Shown here: one piece after another, positions 1 through 8,196 of the stretch | Layout of the letters: each line of letters starts with the position of its first letter | Numbering within the stretch: position 1 is the first letter of the stretch | Source of the DNA: Arthrobacter sp. SLBN-83 | GTDB lineage: Bacteria > Actinomycetota > Actinomycetes > Actinomycetales > Micrococcaceae | Assembly (NCBI RefSeq): GCF_006715285.1 | Contig: NZ_VFMX01000001.1 | Location: 682,001-746,000, forward strand | DNA length: 64,000 nt | Direction: 5' to 3' | Notes under the pieces: generated by a model | What the model was told of the DNA's origin: nothing | Databases searched by the model: none | Seen by the model: only the letters and a program-made list of their open reading frames with translations | Made by a program: the position numbers and the translations under genes

Positions 1-1
1 C

Positions 2-799
2 ACCTCGATCTGGTCCTCCGTCCTCCTGGGCCGCGACGCATCCTGGCTCCCCTGGCTGCGCGTGGCGGTCATCATCCTCGGTGTCCTTGCCGCCGCGGCA
101 ATCCTGCTCCGCCTCGACGCACTGGGCACTGCCGGACGGTTCCGGCGCGCCGGGGCTGCCGCCGTCGTCGTCGTATCCCTGCTGGCCGGCGGGCTTGGGG
201 CGGGTGCCTGGACCGTGGCCACGGCTGCTTCCGCGCACTCAGGCTCCATTCCGACGTCGGGGCCCGCGGGTTCGGCGGGCGCTTTCGGTGACCGGGCAGC
301 AGGTTTCCGGGGCGACCGGACCGACGGCAGGAACTCCGCCACGGACTCTGCCACCGGAACCGACGGACTCGACACCATGAATGGCTTCGGCGGCGCACCC
401 GATGGCGGCGGGGACGGTGCCGGTGGCCCCGGTGGTGCGGGCGGTCCCGGTGAAGGAACCCCCGATGCCGCTGTGACTGCGCTGTTGAAGGCCACCAGCA
501 CAAAGTGGTCGGCCATCGTCTCCGGTGCCAGCCAGGCGGCAAGCCTGGAATTGGCCACGGACACCAACGTCATTGCCTTGGGCGGCTGGAACGGCGGCGA
601 CCCGTATCCCACTTTGGCCGAGTTCCAGGACATGGTGGCCAAGGGCCAGATCGGCTACTTCATCGAGGGTGGCGCCGGCGGCATGGGCGGAGGGCGCATG
701 GGTGGCCGGGGCGGCAATTCCGAGGTGGCGGCCTGGGTCCAGGCCAATTTCCAGGCCCAGACCGTGGGCAGCTCAACCGTCTACCAGCTCACCAAGTAG
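2..799 (+). CDS. C-terminal part of a membrane glycosyltransferase (GT39-like), 5' end outside window
   Basis: The reading frame is open from the first bases of the window, so this is the 3' part of a longer gene. Two hydrophobic segments (around bases 45-130 and 155-230) precede a Gly/Ser-rich linker (about 270-460) and a small extracytoplasmic domain (about 465-790). That domain matches the C-terminal domain of the next gene (shared pattern LAT..., GG(W/F)NG.DP.PTLA.FQD, Y-x-Tyr/Phe-F-I), so the two genes are tandem paralogues. The family uses polyprenyl-phosphate sugars to glycosylate cell-envelope acceptors; the donor and acceptor here are unknown. The next start codon follows its stop by 6 bases, indicating co-transcription. 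The catalytic N-terminal part is not visible, so the family call rests on the paralogue. Confidence 0.75.
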   Translation, partial: TSIWSSVLLGRDASWLPWLRVAVIILGVLAAAAILLRLDALGTAGRFRRAGAAAVVVVSLLAGGLGAGAWTVATAASAHSGSIPTSGPAGSAGAFGDRAAGFRGDRTDGRNSATDSATGTDGLDTMNGFGGAPDGGGDGAGGPGGAGGPGEGTPDAAVTALLKATSTKWSAIVSGASQAASLELATDTNVIALGGWNGGDPYPTLAEFQDMVAKGQIGYFIEGGAGGMGGGRMGGRGGNSEVAAWVQANFQAQTVGSSTVYQLTK

Positions 800-805
800 G
801 ACACC

Positions 806-2926
806 ATGGCCAGCCAGCACACCATCGCTGTAAACACCGCAGTCCGCCCGGGAGGGAATCCGCTGGCGCGCCGGGCGGGGTTCGCCCTCCCTGACCGCGC
901 GGCCTTCCGGCGGCGGCTGGAACTTGCAGCTGTGCTGGCTGGTACGGCCGTACTGTACGTGTGGAACCTCGGGGCGTCCGGCTGGGCCAACGCGTTCTAT
1001 TCCGCCGCTGCCCAGGCCGGATCGCGGGACTGGGCAGCGTGGTTCTTTGGTTCCTCCGACGCCGCGAATGCCATCACGGTGGACAAGCCGCCGGCCGCCC
1101 TGTGGATCATGGGGCTGTCAGTCCGCATTTTTGGCCTGAGCTCCTGGAGCATCCTGGTTCCCCAGGCGCTGATGGGGGTTGGCACTGCCTGGCTGCTGTA
1201 TCTCGCGGTGCGGCGGGCCGCAGCGCCGGCTGCCGGTGAGGTTCGGCTCGCGCACCGGGCAGGCCTGCTGGCGGCGGCGGTCCTTGCCCTCACCCCGGTG
1301 GCCACGCTGATGTTCCGGTTCAACAACCCGGACGCCCTGTTGGTGCTGCTCATGACTGCCGCCGCGTACGGGGTCCTGCGCGCAGTCCAGGAGGACCGGC
1401 TGCGCTGGCTCCTGCTGGCCGGGGTGTTCCTTGGCTTTGGTTTCCTGGCCAAACAGCTGCAGGTCCTCCTGGTGGTTCCGGGATTTGCCGTGGCCTACGC
1501 GGTGGCGGGCCCCTCCGGGATGTGGCGGCGGCTGCTCCGGCTGGTTGCCGCGGCGGCAGCCATGCTGGTTTCCGCCGGATGGTGGCTGCTGGCTGTGGAG
1601 CTGACTCCGGCGGACAGGCGGCCCTACATTGGCGGGTCGCAAAACAACTCCATCCTGGAACTAACCCTGGGTTACAACGGGCTGGGCCGGTTGACGGGCG
1701 ACGAAACGGGCAGCGTGGGCGGCGGTAACGGCTGGGGTGTTCCGGGCCTGTTCCGGATGTTCAACAGCGAGTTTGGCGGGCAGGTTGCGTGGCTCCTGCC
1801 GTCCGCACTCATCCTTGCGGCGGGGCTGCTATGGGTGGGACGACGGGCCCCGCGGACAGATGCCGTCCGCGCTTCCGTCATCATCTGGGGCTCGTGGGTC
1901 CTGGTGACGGGCCTGGTGTTCAGCTTCATGGCCGGCATCATCCATCCCTACTACGCGGTGGCACTGGCGCCGGGCATCGCCGGACTGGCTGGCCTGGGCG
2001 GCGTTCTGCTGTGGCAGCACCGCCGGGAAGCAGCTGCGTGCATCTTCCTGGCTGCTGCGGTGGCCATGGCAGCCGTGATGGCCTTCTACCTGCTGGGAAC
2101 CACGTCCGCCTACGGCCCATGGGTGCGCTGGCTGGTGCTCACCGGAGGTTTGGCGGCCGCAGCAGGTATCGGGCTCAACAGGTTCCTGGGCTTGCGTTCC
2201 GTGCAGCGGACGACGGCGGCCCTCGCCGTTGTTGCGTCGCTCGCCGGCCCCCTGGCCTACTCCTTCACCACCGCGGCGACGGCGCACAGCGGGGCAATCG
2301 TCAGCGCAGGGCCAGCCTCCGGCTTCGGCGCCGGCGGACGCGGGCCGGGAGGCTTCAGTGCAGCCGGCCGAAACACGTCCGGACGGGGCACGGGGCAAGG
2401 CTTCCCCGGGCAGGGATTCATGGGACAAGGCTCTGCAGGACAAGGTTCTACAGGACAGGGCTCTACAGGACAGGGCTTCCAGCAGCAGGCCAACCCCGGT
2501 GGGACTGGGGGGACTGGCGGGACAGCCCAAGGCGGAGCCGGATTTGCCGGCGGCCCCGGGGGCGGCATGGGCGGACTTCTCGGCGCACCCACCCCGTCGG
2601 CGGATCTTGTGGCCGCGCTCAAGGACGGCGCATCCAATTACACGTGGGCAGCAGCGGTAGTGGGCTCCAACAATGCCGCCGGGTACCAACTGGCAACGGA
2701 ACTGCCGGTAATGGCGGTGGGCGGCTTCAACGGCACCGACCCCTCCCCCACCCTGGCGCAGTTCCAGGACCTCGTGAGGCAGGGAAAGATCCACTACTTC
2801 ATCAGCGGCGGAACCATGCGGTCCACCTCCGGTTCGGATGCCGCCGGGCAGATCGCGCAGTGGGTGTCGGAGAACTTCACTCCGCAGAGCATCGGCGGCA
2901 CTACTGTCTACGCCCTCGCCAGGTAA
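806..2926 (+). CDS. Membrane glycosyltransferase, ArnT/PMT (GT39-like) family
   Basis: This 706-residue protein has roughly ten hydrophobic segments between residues 30 and 490. A family-typical first-loop pattern around ITVDKPPAALW (residues about 90-100) and the FRFNNPDALL region support a GT-C fold transferase using a lipid-linked sugar. After the membrane domain comes a Gly/Gln-rich linker (residues about 505-600) that includes four 15-bp repeats, then a C-terminal soluble domain of about 100 residues shared with the upstream paralogue. It begins 6 bases after that gene's stop. Envelope glycosylation or a role in exporting decorated polymer is an inference from the family. The start ATG at 806 is the first in frame after the upstream stop. 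Confidence 0.82.
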   Translation: MASQHTIAVNTAVRPGGNPLARRAGFALPDRAAFRRRLELAAVLAGTAVLYVWNLGASGWANAFYSAAAQAGSRDWAAWFFGSSDAANAITVDKPPAALWIMGLSVRIFGLSSWSILVPQALMGVGTAWLLYLAVRRAAAPAAGEVRLAHRAGLLAAAVLALTPVATLMFRFNNPDALLVLLMTAAAYGVLRAVQEDRLRWLLLAGVFLGFGFLAKQLQVLLVVPGFAVAYAVAGPSGMWRRLLRLVAAAAAMLVSAGWWLLAVELTPADRRPYIGGSQNNSILELTLGYNGLGRLTGDETGSVGGGNGWGVPGLFRMFNSEFGGQVAWLLPSALILAAGLLWVGRRAPRTDAVRASVIIWGSWVLVTGLVFSFMAGIIHPYYAVALAPGIAGLAGLGGVLLWQHRREAAACIFLAAAVAMAAVMAFYLLGTTSAYGPWVRWLVLTGGLAAAAGIGLNRFLGLRSVQRTTAALAVVASLAGPLAYSFTTAATAHSGAIVSAGPASGFGAGGRGPGGFSAAGRNTSGRGTGQGFPGQGFMGQGSAGQGSTGQGSTGQGFQQQANPGGTGGTGGTAQGGAGFAGGPGGGMGGLLGAPTPSADLVAALKDGASNYTWAAAVVGSNNAAGYQLATELPVMAVGGFNGTDPSPTLAQFQDLVRQGKIHYFISGGTMRSTSGSDAAGQIAQWVSENFTPQSIGGTTVYALAR
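2423..2482 (+). repeat. Four in-frame 15-bp tandem repeats in glycosyltransferase linker
   Basis: Units start at 2423, 2438, 2453 and 2468 with core GGACARGGYTCTRCA and differ by one or a few bases; the last is the most divergent. Each encodes GQGS/T-type pentapeptides in the flexible linker between the membrane domain and the C-terminal domain. Length variation between strains is plausible because the unit is a multiple of three. Confidence 0.8.
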
Positions 2927-3016
2927 CAACAGCCCCCGGCGTACGCAAAATAACGATTGGACGGGGCGCCCGCAGCAAACCGGCGCGCTGGAGATCGTGA
3001 CATCCGTTACCTAAAT

Positions 3017-3045
3017 GTGACATTGACGTACTTTTCCTGTACCGT
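3017..3045 (+). promoter_or_regulatory. Candidate promoter of the riboswitch-controlled gene
   Basis: GTGACA (3017-3022) and TACCGT (3040-3045) are separated by 17 bases and fit a housekeeping -35/-10 pair. A transcript from here would begin just before the riboswitch. This is pattern matching only. Confidence 0.45.
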
Positions 3046-3065
3046 CGATTGGGTGCGGCTCCCGT

Positions 3066-3256
3066 TCGGGCCGCATATCCCGGGTTGACGCCAAGCTCTG
3101 CCGCTTCCCCGGATTCCGATTGAGCAACGGCAGAGGCGGGGGACCCACCGTCCCGGGCAATGAACGCCCTTGGGGTTAAGCACGCACGTGATCTTTCCGT
3201 GCGGCCGGATGCCCTCATCCGAACCCGACAGCTAACTCCGCAGGTGTGAGAGGCGA
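3066..3256 (+). ncRNA. ydaO/yuaA-type cyclic di-AMP riboswitch
   Basis: The leader contains the conserved blocks of this class in order: a GGGGGACCCA segment (3138-3147), a TGAACGCCCTTGGGGTTAAG segment (3161-3180), and CCGACAGCTAACTCCGCAGG (3225-3244) followed by GAGAG-like bases just before the start codon. The class binds c-di-AMP and usually turns expression off. In actinobacteria it typically precedes secreted cell-wall hydrolases and resuscitation factors, which matches the downstream gene at 3263. Boundaries are approximate because I did not fold the RNA by program. Confidence 0.85.
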
Positions 3257-3262
3257 TCAATC

Positions 3263-4009
3263 ATGTCCAAAAACACGGCAGAATCACGCCTGCATGCCAA
3301 GGCTAAACACCGGGCAGAGCAGCAGGCAGCTACAAAGCCCGCCAAGAAAACCAGCTTCGGCACGCGAGCCGGGATCCTCGCAGCATCCTGCGCGGTGCTG
3401 GTGGGGGTTGGCGCGGCAGGTCAGGCGACAAGCAGCATGACTCCGGTGTCATCCACCGATTCAAACTCTTCCACGGCAGCGGCCGACGCCCAAATGAGCA
3501 TTGAGAAGAGCGAAATCCGTTCCAACCCGGCATCCTCGGTTCCGGCTGCAATCAGCGTGGCGCCCCAGGCAGCGGATCCAGCCCCCGCGCCTGCACCGGC
3601 AGCCCCCGCAGCTGAAGCCCCGGCTCCGGCACCCGCACCTGCTCCGGCACCCGCACCCGCTCCGGCACCCGCACCTGAGCCTGCGCCCGTCGTCGCGGTT
3701 AATGATCCGGCCGGCGCCCAGGCGTATGCAGCTGGCCAGCTGGCCACCTTTGGCTGGGGACCTGACCAGATGCAGTGCCTGCAGACGCTGTGGACCAAGG
3801 AGTCGGACTGGACCACTACGGCCACCAATCCCAGCAGCGGGGCCTACGGCATCGTCCAGTCCCTGCCTGCCGAGAAGATGGCCAGCGCGGGAGCCGACTA
3901 CCTGACCAACTACCGCACGCAGATCAACTGGGGCCTGGATTACATCAAGAAGAGCTACCAGTCCCCCTGCGGCGCACTGAACTTCCACCTGGCACACAAC
4001 TGGTACTAG
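3263..4009 (+). CDS. Secreted lytic-transglycosylase-like cell-wall protein
   Basis: A 248-residue protein with a basic N-terminus, then a hydrophobic export segment at about residues 34-55. A long Ala/Pro (APAP) spacer covers residues about 100-148, and a C-terminal domain about residues 150-248. That domain reads like SLT-type transglycosylases: LWTKESDW carries the candidate catalytic Glu, followed by SGAYGIVQS and NWGLDYI. The Pro-rich spacer would let the domain reach through the peptidoglycan. The gene lies directly behind a c-di-AMP riboswitch, the usual arrangement for actinobacterial wall-remodelling enzymes. Exact bond specificity cannot be read. It is monocistronic, followed by two hairpins. 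Confidence 0.8.
   Translation: MSKNTAESRLHAKAKHRAEQQAATKPAKKTSFGTRAGILAASCAVLVGVGAAGQATSSMTPVSSTDSNSSTAAADAQMSIEKSEIRSNPASSVPAAISVAPQAADPAPAPAPAAPAAEAPAPAPAPAPAPAPAPAPAPEPAPVVAVNDPAGAQAYAAGQLATFGWGPDQMQCLQTLWTKESDWTTTATNPSSGAYGIVQSLPAEKMASAGADYLTNYRTQINWGLDYIKKSYQSPCGALNFHLAHNWY
3570..3690 (+). repeat. Ala-Pro coding repeat
   Basis: Degenerate repeats of GCTCCGGCACCCGCACC encode alternating Ala-Pro in the transglycosylase spacer. The tract is prone to in-frame length change. Confidence 0.7.
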
Positions 4010-4078
4010 GCACCCCTCCCCTGGCGCCAGCGCTTGAAGTGGGAACCACCCACTGAATCTCCCCACCTTTGGGGGCGC

Positions 4079-4109
4079 ACGACGGCGCGTCCCCAGCACC
4101 CGCCGTCGT
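4079..4109 (+). terminator. Hairpin downstream of the transglycosylase-like gene
   Basis: ACGACGGCG (4079-4087) pairs with CGCCGTCGT (4101-4109). The tail is only weakly T-rich. The same ACGACGGCG stem recurs at other gene ends in this window. Confidence 0.45.
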
Positions 4110-4144
4110 ACTCCTTGTTGACGGGGCAAAGTTGAGGGATTCCA

Positions 4145-4187
4145 GCAAACCGCGGGCCGCATCATCACGATGCGGCCCGCGGTTTGC
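4145..4187 (+). terminator. Bidirectional terminator between convergent genes
   Basis: A perfect 18-bp stem (4145-4162 with 4170-4187) with a 7-base loop lies between the gene ending at 4009 and the convergent gene ending at 4190. The stem begins GCAAACCGC and a short T tract follows. Confidence 0.8.
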
Positions 4188-4189
4188 TT

Positions 4190-4612
4190 TCAACTGTTGC
4201 CTTGCCCGGCGTCCTGCGCACTGTTGTCCTGCCCCGTATTCCGCCACGGGATGTACTGGACGGCCCACTTGTTGCCGTCCGGGTCGGCAAAGTAGACGAA
4301 GTGGCCCCAAGGCAGCACCTCGATATCACTGACGTCCACGCCATTGTTCTTCAGGTGGTCGTGCGCTTTTTGGATGTCATCGACCACCATCTGAAGGGTG
4401 GTCCCCGTGCCGGGAGGAGCGTCCAAGAGCCCCTCGCCCATGCAGATGGAGCAGGCAGAACCGGGCGGCGTCAGCTGGACAAAGCGGACGTCGTCCGAAG
4501 GCCGCTCGTCGTAGTCGGCATTGAAACCCACTTTGTTGACATAGAAATCCTTGGCGCGGTCAACGTCGGATACAGGGACAAAGACAAGTTCGAGTTTCCA
4601 GTCCATCCGCAC
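4190..4612 (-). CDS. VOC-family (glyoxalase/dioxygenase fold) protein
   Basis: A 140-residue single-domain protein. The N-terminus LELVFVPVSDVDRAKDFYV and the C-terminal block HFVYFADPDGNKWAVQ are characteristic of the vicinal-oxygen-chelate fold, with two beta-alpha-beta-beta-beta modules. Such proteins act in glyoxalase, resistance or dioxygenase chemistry; which one applies here cannot be read. An alternative start is the second Met (position 3). It stands alone, convergent with the riboswitch gene, and ends inside the edge of the shared terminator. Confidence 0.8.
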   Translation of the reverse strand: MRMDWKLELVFVPVSDVDRAKDFYVNKVGFNADYDERPSDDVRFVQLTPPGSACSICMGEGLLDAPPGTGTTLQMVVDDIQKAHDHLKNNGVDVSDIEVLPWGHFVYFADPDGNKWAVQYIPWRNTGQDNSAQDAGQGNS

Positions 4613-4651
4613 AGGCTAGCGGGGGGGACACCGATCGAAAAAGGGTGAAAA

Positions 4652-5287
4652 CTACCCTGCGATGCCGTAAAGCCGGTCGCCGGCATCGCCCAGGCCGGGA
4701 ACGATGTAAGACTTCTCGTTGAGCTTCTCGTCGATGGAGGCCAGGACGATGTGCACGTTGGCGTCGCCCAGTTCCTCTTCCAGCTTGGCCAGGCCCTCCG
4801 GGGCCGCCAGCAGGCAGATGCAGGTGACGTCGGACGCGCCCCGTTTGAAGAGGAACTTGATGGCCTCCCGCAGGGTGCCGCCGGTGGCGAGCATGGGATC
4901 CAGCACGAAGACCTGGCGGCCCGTCAGGTCCTCCGGAAGGCGCTCGGCGTAGGTGATGATGTCCAGCGTTTCCTCGTCCCGGGCCATGCCCAGGAAGCCC
5001 ACCTCGGCGGTGGGGACCAGCTTGGTCATGCCCTCCAGCATTCCCAAGCCGGCGCGCAGGATGGGAACCACCAGCGGCGTGGGCTTGGTGAACGCGGTGC
5101 CGATCGTGGTGCTGACGGGCGTCTGGATGGTGACGGGTTCGGTGCGGACCTCCCGCGTGGCCTCGTAGGCCAGCAGAGTCACCAGCTCCTCCGTCAGCTG
5201 GCGGAAAACCGGCGACGGCGTGTTCTTGTCCCGCAGGACGGTGAGCTTGTGGGCGACCAGGGGGTGGTCAACAACGAGAGTGCGCAT
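4652..5287 (-). CDS. upp: Uracil phosphoribosyltransferase
   Basis: A 211-residue protein of the usual Upp length. It converts uracil and PRPP to UMP in pyrimidine salvage in the cytosol. The PRPP-binding loop [13 protein letters not shown] is complete, the N-terminal [16 protein letters not shown] block is typical, and the C-terminal [11 protein letters not shown] uracil-site motif is present. It lies 12 bases downstream of the PAP2 phosphatase gene in the same direction, so the two may be co-transcribed, though no functional link is obvious. Confidence 0.96.
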   Translation of the reverse strand: MRTLVVDHPLVAHKLTVLRDKNTPSPVFRQLTEELVTLLAYEATREVRTEPVTIQTPVSTTIGTAFTKPTPLVVPILRAGLGMLEGMTKLVPTAEVGFLGMARDEETLDIITYAERLPEDLTGRQVFVLDPMLATGGTLREAIKFLFKRGASDVTCICLLAAPEGLAKLEEELGDANVHIVLASIDEKLNEKSYIVPGLGDAGDRLYGIAG

Positions 5288-5299
5288 CCCCCAAAACTA

Positions 5300-6124
5300 T
5301 CATCCAGCAGTGTCCTTGCCCCGGCTGCCGGACGCGCCCTCCTTGCCGGCGTCGCCGCCGTCGTGCACGGATTCCAGGACGACGTCACGCACCACGGGAC
5401 GGTCGAACGTGGGCGCCGGGCCCGCATGCTGCTTGCGCCTCAACAGGTGGAACAACCGATGCGCCAGGATCACGATGGCCACCCAGGCCAGCCCCAGCGT
5501 CCAGCCGGCCATGACGTCCGTCAGCCAGTGGTGGCCGAGGAAAACCCGGCTCAGCCCCATGGCGATGATGAAGATCACGCCGGCCGTTATTGCCGTGACC
5601 CTCACCCAAAGCTGGTGGAACTGCAGGCAAAGGACATACAGGAGGACGCTGATGACCACCGTGGTGTTGAGGGTGTGGCCGCTGGGGAACGACGGCGAAT
5701 CCTCGTAAGGCGGCACCGCATCAGCGTGGTCGGGGCGGGTCCTGCCCACGAGCTTCTTGCCGAAAGTGGTGGCCAGGATGGAGACGGTTGCCGCGCCGCC
5801 CACCAGGAGGAGTGGCCGCCAGGTCCGGGTCACGAACGTCAGCCACGCGGTAAGGATGCTGGCAAGGATCGGCATGCCCACGCCACCGCCGATGTTGGTG
5901 AACCCGGTGACAAAGGCATCAAGACCCGGGTTTCGCAGCGACTCCGCGTAGTGGAGGGCCGGGACGTCAAGGTTCGCGAGCCCGTCCTTGCCCACTACGT
6001 CGTCATAGACCTCGGCGCCGGCGAGCGCCATGATGACAACTATCGTTCCGCCGATGATCAGGGTCAGCCAGAGGGCGGCATAGGGCTTGAACCATCGGTC
6101 CATCCGCGCTTGGACTCTGCTCAT
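5300..6124 (-). CDS. PAP2-family membrane phosphatase
   Basis: This protein of about 274 residues has around five or six membrane segments. All three phosphatase signatures are present: KKLVGRTRPDHAD (KX6RP), PSGHTLN (PSGH) and SRVFLGHHWLTDV (SRX5HX3D). The family dephosphorylates phosphatidic acid, diacylglycerol pyrophosphate or undecaprenyl pyrophosphate; the substrate is not defined here. The start is chosen at the ATG of MSRVQ, behind GGGAGG; an ATG three bases upstream and one at 6148 are alternatives. It is divergent from tadA. Confidence 0.9.
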   Translation of the reverse strand: MSRVQARMDRWFKPYAALWLTLIIGGTIVVIMALAGAEVYDDVVGKDGLANLDVPALHYAESLRNPGLDAFVTGFTNIGGGVGMPILASILTAWLTFVTRTWRPLLLVGGAATVSILATTFGKKLVGRTRPDHADAVPPYEDSPSFPSGHTLNTTVVISVLLYVLCLQFHQLWVRVTAITAGVIFIIAMGLSRVFLGHHWLTDVMAGWTLGLAWVAIVILAHRLFHLLRRKQHAGPAPTFDRPVVRDVVLESVHDGGDAGKEGASGSRGKDTAG

Positions 6125-6179
6125 CATGCCTCCCGGAAAAGTACGCAAGCTTAGTATCCCTCGAAACTATCATTGAGCC

Positions 6180-6686
6180 ATGCTGTTGCCCGAAAAGAAA
6201 CACAACGCCTGGATGGGCCTTGCCCTGGCTGAGGCCCATCGCGCCCTCGCCACGGAGGACGTGCCGATCGGGGCCGTGGTGATAGGGCCCGACGGCGACG
6301 TGCTGGGGTCCGGCCGGAACCAACGGGAGGCATTGGGAGACCCCACGGCCCACGCCGAGGTGGTGGCGATCAGGGAGGCAGCCGGACGGTTGCAGGAACG
6401 GGCCCGGCTCCACGGCCGCAGCGATGGCGGCTGGCGGTTGTCCGACTGCACGCTGGTGGTCACCCTGGAGCCCTGTGCCATGTGTGCCGGTGCCATCGTG
6501 CTGGCCCGGATTCCCAGGGTGGTGTTTGGGGCGTGGGACGAGAAGGCCGGGGCCGCGGGATCAGTGTTCGACATCCTCCGCGAACGCCGGCTCAACCACT
6601 GGGTTGAGGTGTACCCCGGGGTCCGCGAGGAAGAGTGCGCACAGCTGCTGCGGGAGTTTTTCGCAGGGCACCGGAGCACCCTCTAG
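6180..6686 (+). CDS. tadA: tRNA-specific adenosine-34 deaminase
   Basis: A 168-residue zinc deaminase that makes inosine at wobble position 34 of tRNA-Arg(ACG). The zinc and catalytic site is complete: H58-A-E60 with E60 as proton shuttle, and P-C99-A-M-C102. EVYPGVREEEC near the C-terminus is also typical. The ATG at 6180 gives the usual length. It is divergent from PAP2 and convergent with the glycosyltransferase gene ending at 6713. Confidence 0.93.
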   Translation: MLLPEKKHNAWMGLALAEAHRALATEDVPIGAVVIGPDGDVLGSGRNQREALGDPTAHAEVVAIREAAGRLQERARLHGRSDGGWRLSDCTLVVTLEPCAMCAGAIVLARIPRVVFGAWDEKAGAAGSVFDILRERRLNHWVEVYPGVREEECAQLLREFFAGHRSTL

Positions 6687-6712
6687 ACCGTTCTTTAGTC
6701 CCGGCCCGTTTT

Positions 6713-7795
6713 TCAGGGATGCACCGCCAGGAGGCCCAACATCTTTCCGGCGGTGCTGCTCCAGCCCGGCAGCCTGGTCCGCGCTTCAAGGGCTGCTGCC
6801 CGCCAGCTTTCCCGGGTTTGCTGGTCCGTCAGCCATTGGCGCAGGACACCGGCCAGGCGACCCGGACTCTCACTTCCCCCTGCGGGAAGTGGCAGCGCTG
6901 CCCCGGGAAGGCGTGACCCGCCGTCGTCCGCTGCCAGCCCGGCCGTGCCAAGCGCTTCCACTGCCCCCGTCCCCTCGCGGACAAGTACCGGGATTCCGTG
7001 GGCCAGGGACTCTGTGACGGCCATGCCGAACGCTTCGATTCGGGATACCAGCAAGGTCAGGTCAGTGCGGGCCCATTCGGCTTCGAGCCCGTCCCCCGTC
7101 AGTTCGCCCGCGAGCCGAACCCGCTCCTGCAACCCGTTGGCAGCGATGGCAGCCCGGACCTCTCGCGCGTAGTCCGGGTCCGCCTGGTCCGACCCCACGA
7201 AAGATGCAGTCCACTCAAGGTCCTGGATCCGGGCCAACGCCTCCACGGTCAGCACCTGATCCTTGTTGGGCAGCAGGGCGGCGACGACCGCCAGATGGGG
7301 AGGGGTGGAACCGACGGCGCGGGGTGCGGGATCGACTCCGGGCAGGACCACTTGGGCCTTCGGAAGTCCGCGCTTTGTCAGTACTGACGCCGCGGAGGTG
7401 CTGGTGCAGACCACCCCAGTTGCTGCCCGGAGCGCCCTGGCCTCCTTTTTCAGGGCAGCCGGCCCGGAACTTTCCGGCACGGGCATATGCACCAGGACCC
7501 ATGTATTCCGTCCGGCCGTCCTCGCAAGTTCCAGTTCATCCGGCGCACCTACCGCAACCAGCCCGTCCACGAGGGCCACGGCACTGCCGGAATCTGTCCC
7601 CGGTTCCCATGCCCCCAGCAGGGCGCCCAGCCGGCGCCGTTCCTTCGCTGTGGCGTCCGGCCAGCCGCCATCGACGCTGACGACGTCCACCTGGGCTCCG
7701 AGCGCTTGCAGGCCGGCCACCAGGCGGGCGTTGTAGACGTTGCCGCCTGAGCTGTGGCGGATGTTGCCGGGGACCAGCAGCCGGATGGGGCGCAC
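6713..7795 (-). CDS. GT4-family glycosyltransferase
   Basis: A 360-residue GT-B fold protein. The N-terminus RLLVPGNIRHSSGGNVYNARL has the acceptor-side glycine loop. The C-terminal donor site has VSRIEAFGMAVTESLAHGIPVLV, the GT4 E-x7-E-type motif. It is the third gene of a tight operon with a pterin synthase homologue (2 bases upstream) and an MDR dehydrogenase. The context suggests that it glycosylates a small molecule, perhaps a pteridine, rather than a polymer. That is inference; sugar and acceptor are unknown. Confidence 0.85.
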   Translation of the reverse strand: MRPIRLLVPGNIRHSSGGNVYNARLVAGLQALGAQVDVVSVDGGWPDATAKERRRLGALLGAWEPGTDSGSAVALVDGLVAVGAPDELELARTAGRNTWVLVHMPVPESSGPAALKKEARALRAATGVVCTSTSAASVLTKRGLPKAQVVLPGVDPAPRAVGSTPPHLAVVAALLPNKDQVLTVEALARIQDLEWTASFVGSDQADPDYAREVRAAIAANGLQERVRLAGELTGDGLEAEWARTDLTLLVSRIEAFGMAVTESLAHGIPVLVREGTGAVEALGTAGLAADDGGSRLPGAALPLPAGGSESPGRLAGVLRQWLTDQQTRESWRAAALEARTRLPGWSSTAGKMLGLLAVHP

Positions 7796-7797
7796 GG

Positions 7798-8193
7798 TTA
7801 CGCGGTGAGGTCCAGGGAGTAGGTGGCCCAGGCGTCCGGATTCTCGCGCAGGGTAACGTCGATGCCCGCCAGCTCGCGGCCGTCGTCGCTGTCCCTGATC
7901 TTGGCGGCGACCTGCTGGGTGATGTATTCAGCGAGGGCTTCCGTGGTGGTGAGCTTACCTTCGAAGTCGGGGTGTTCGTCCAGGTTTTGGTAGTTCAGCC
8001 CGGCCAGCACGTCCTCGATGATGGTCCCGGCGGCACCGATGTCCAGGACGATCGCGTCGGAGTTAAGCGCACGACGGCGGAAGGTCACCTCGGCGACGAA
8101 GGTTGCCCCGTGCAGGCCCTGGGCAGGCCCAAACGCTTCACGGGGAAGGCTGTGGGCGATCATGAAGTGGCGGCGGACGGTCAGGCTGAACAT
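7798..8193 (-). CDS. 6-pyruvoyl-tetrahydropterin synthase / QueD-like protein
   Basis: A 131-residue T-fold protein, the usual size for PTPS/QueD. It has HFMIAHSL with candidate zinc His residues, HGATFVAEV with the third His, and VLDIGAAGTIIEDVLAGLNYQNLDE, which matches the conserved D-F/I-x-x-L...LDH(E)-x-x-L region. Canonical enzymes convert dihydroneopterin triphosphate to a 6-substituted tetrahydropterin, or to carboxytetrahydropterin for queuosine. No queC, queE or queF neighbour is present, so a different pterin product is likely. It lies between the MDR gene (3 bases) and the GT4 gene (2 bases). Confidence 0.82.
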   Translation of the reverse strand: MFSLTVRRHFMIAHSLPREAFGPAQGLHGATFVAEVTFRRRALNSDAIVLDIGAAGTIIEDVLAGLNYQNLDEHPDFEGKLTTTEALAEYITQQVAAKIRDSDDGRELAGIDVTLRENPDAWATYSLDLTA

Positions 8194-8196
8194 GGG

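Noticed and set aside
1829..2929. Minus-strand open frame opposite the glycosyltransferase
   Set aside because: Low-complexity composition with no domain; opposite strand has a clear membrane protein.
3570..3690. Possible CRISPR or intergenic repeat array
   Set aside because: It is an in-frame Ala-Pro coding tract with no spacers.
4751..6154. Long plus-strand open frame (467 codons) opposite upp and PAP2
   Set aside because: It is antisense to two recognisable genes and has the His/Gln/Gly/Arg-rich composition typical of shadow frames in high-GC DNA.
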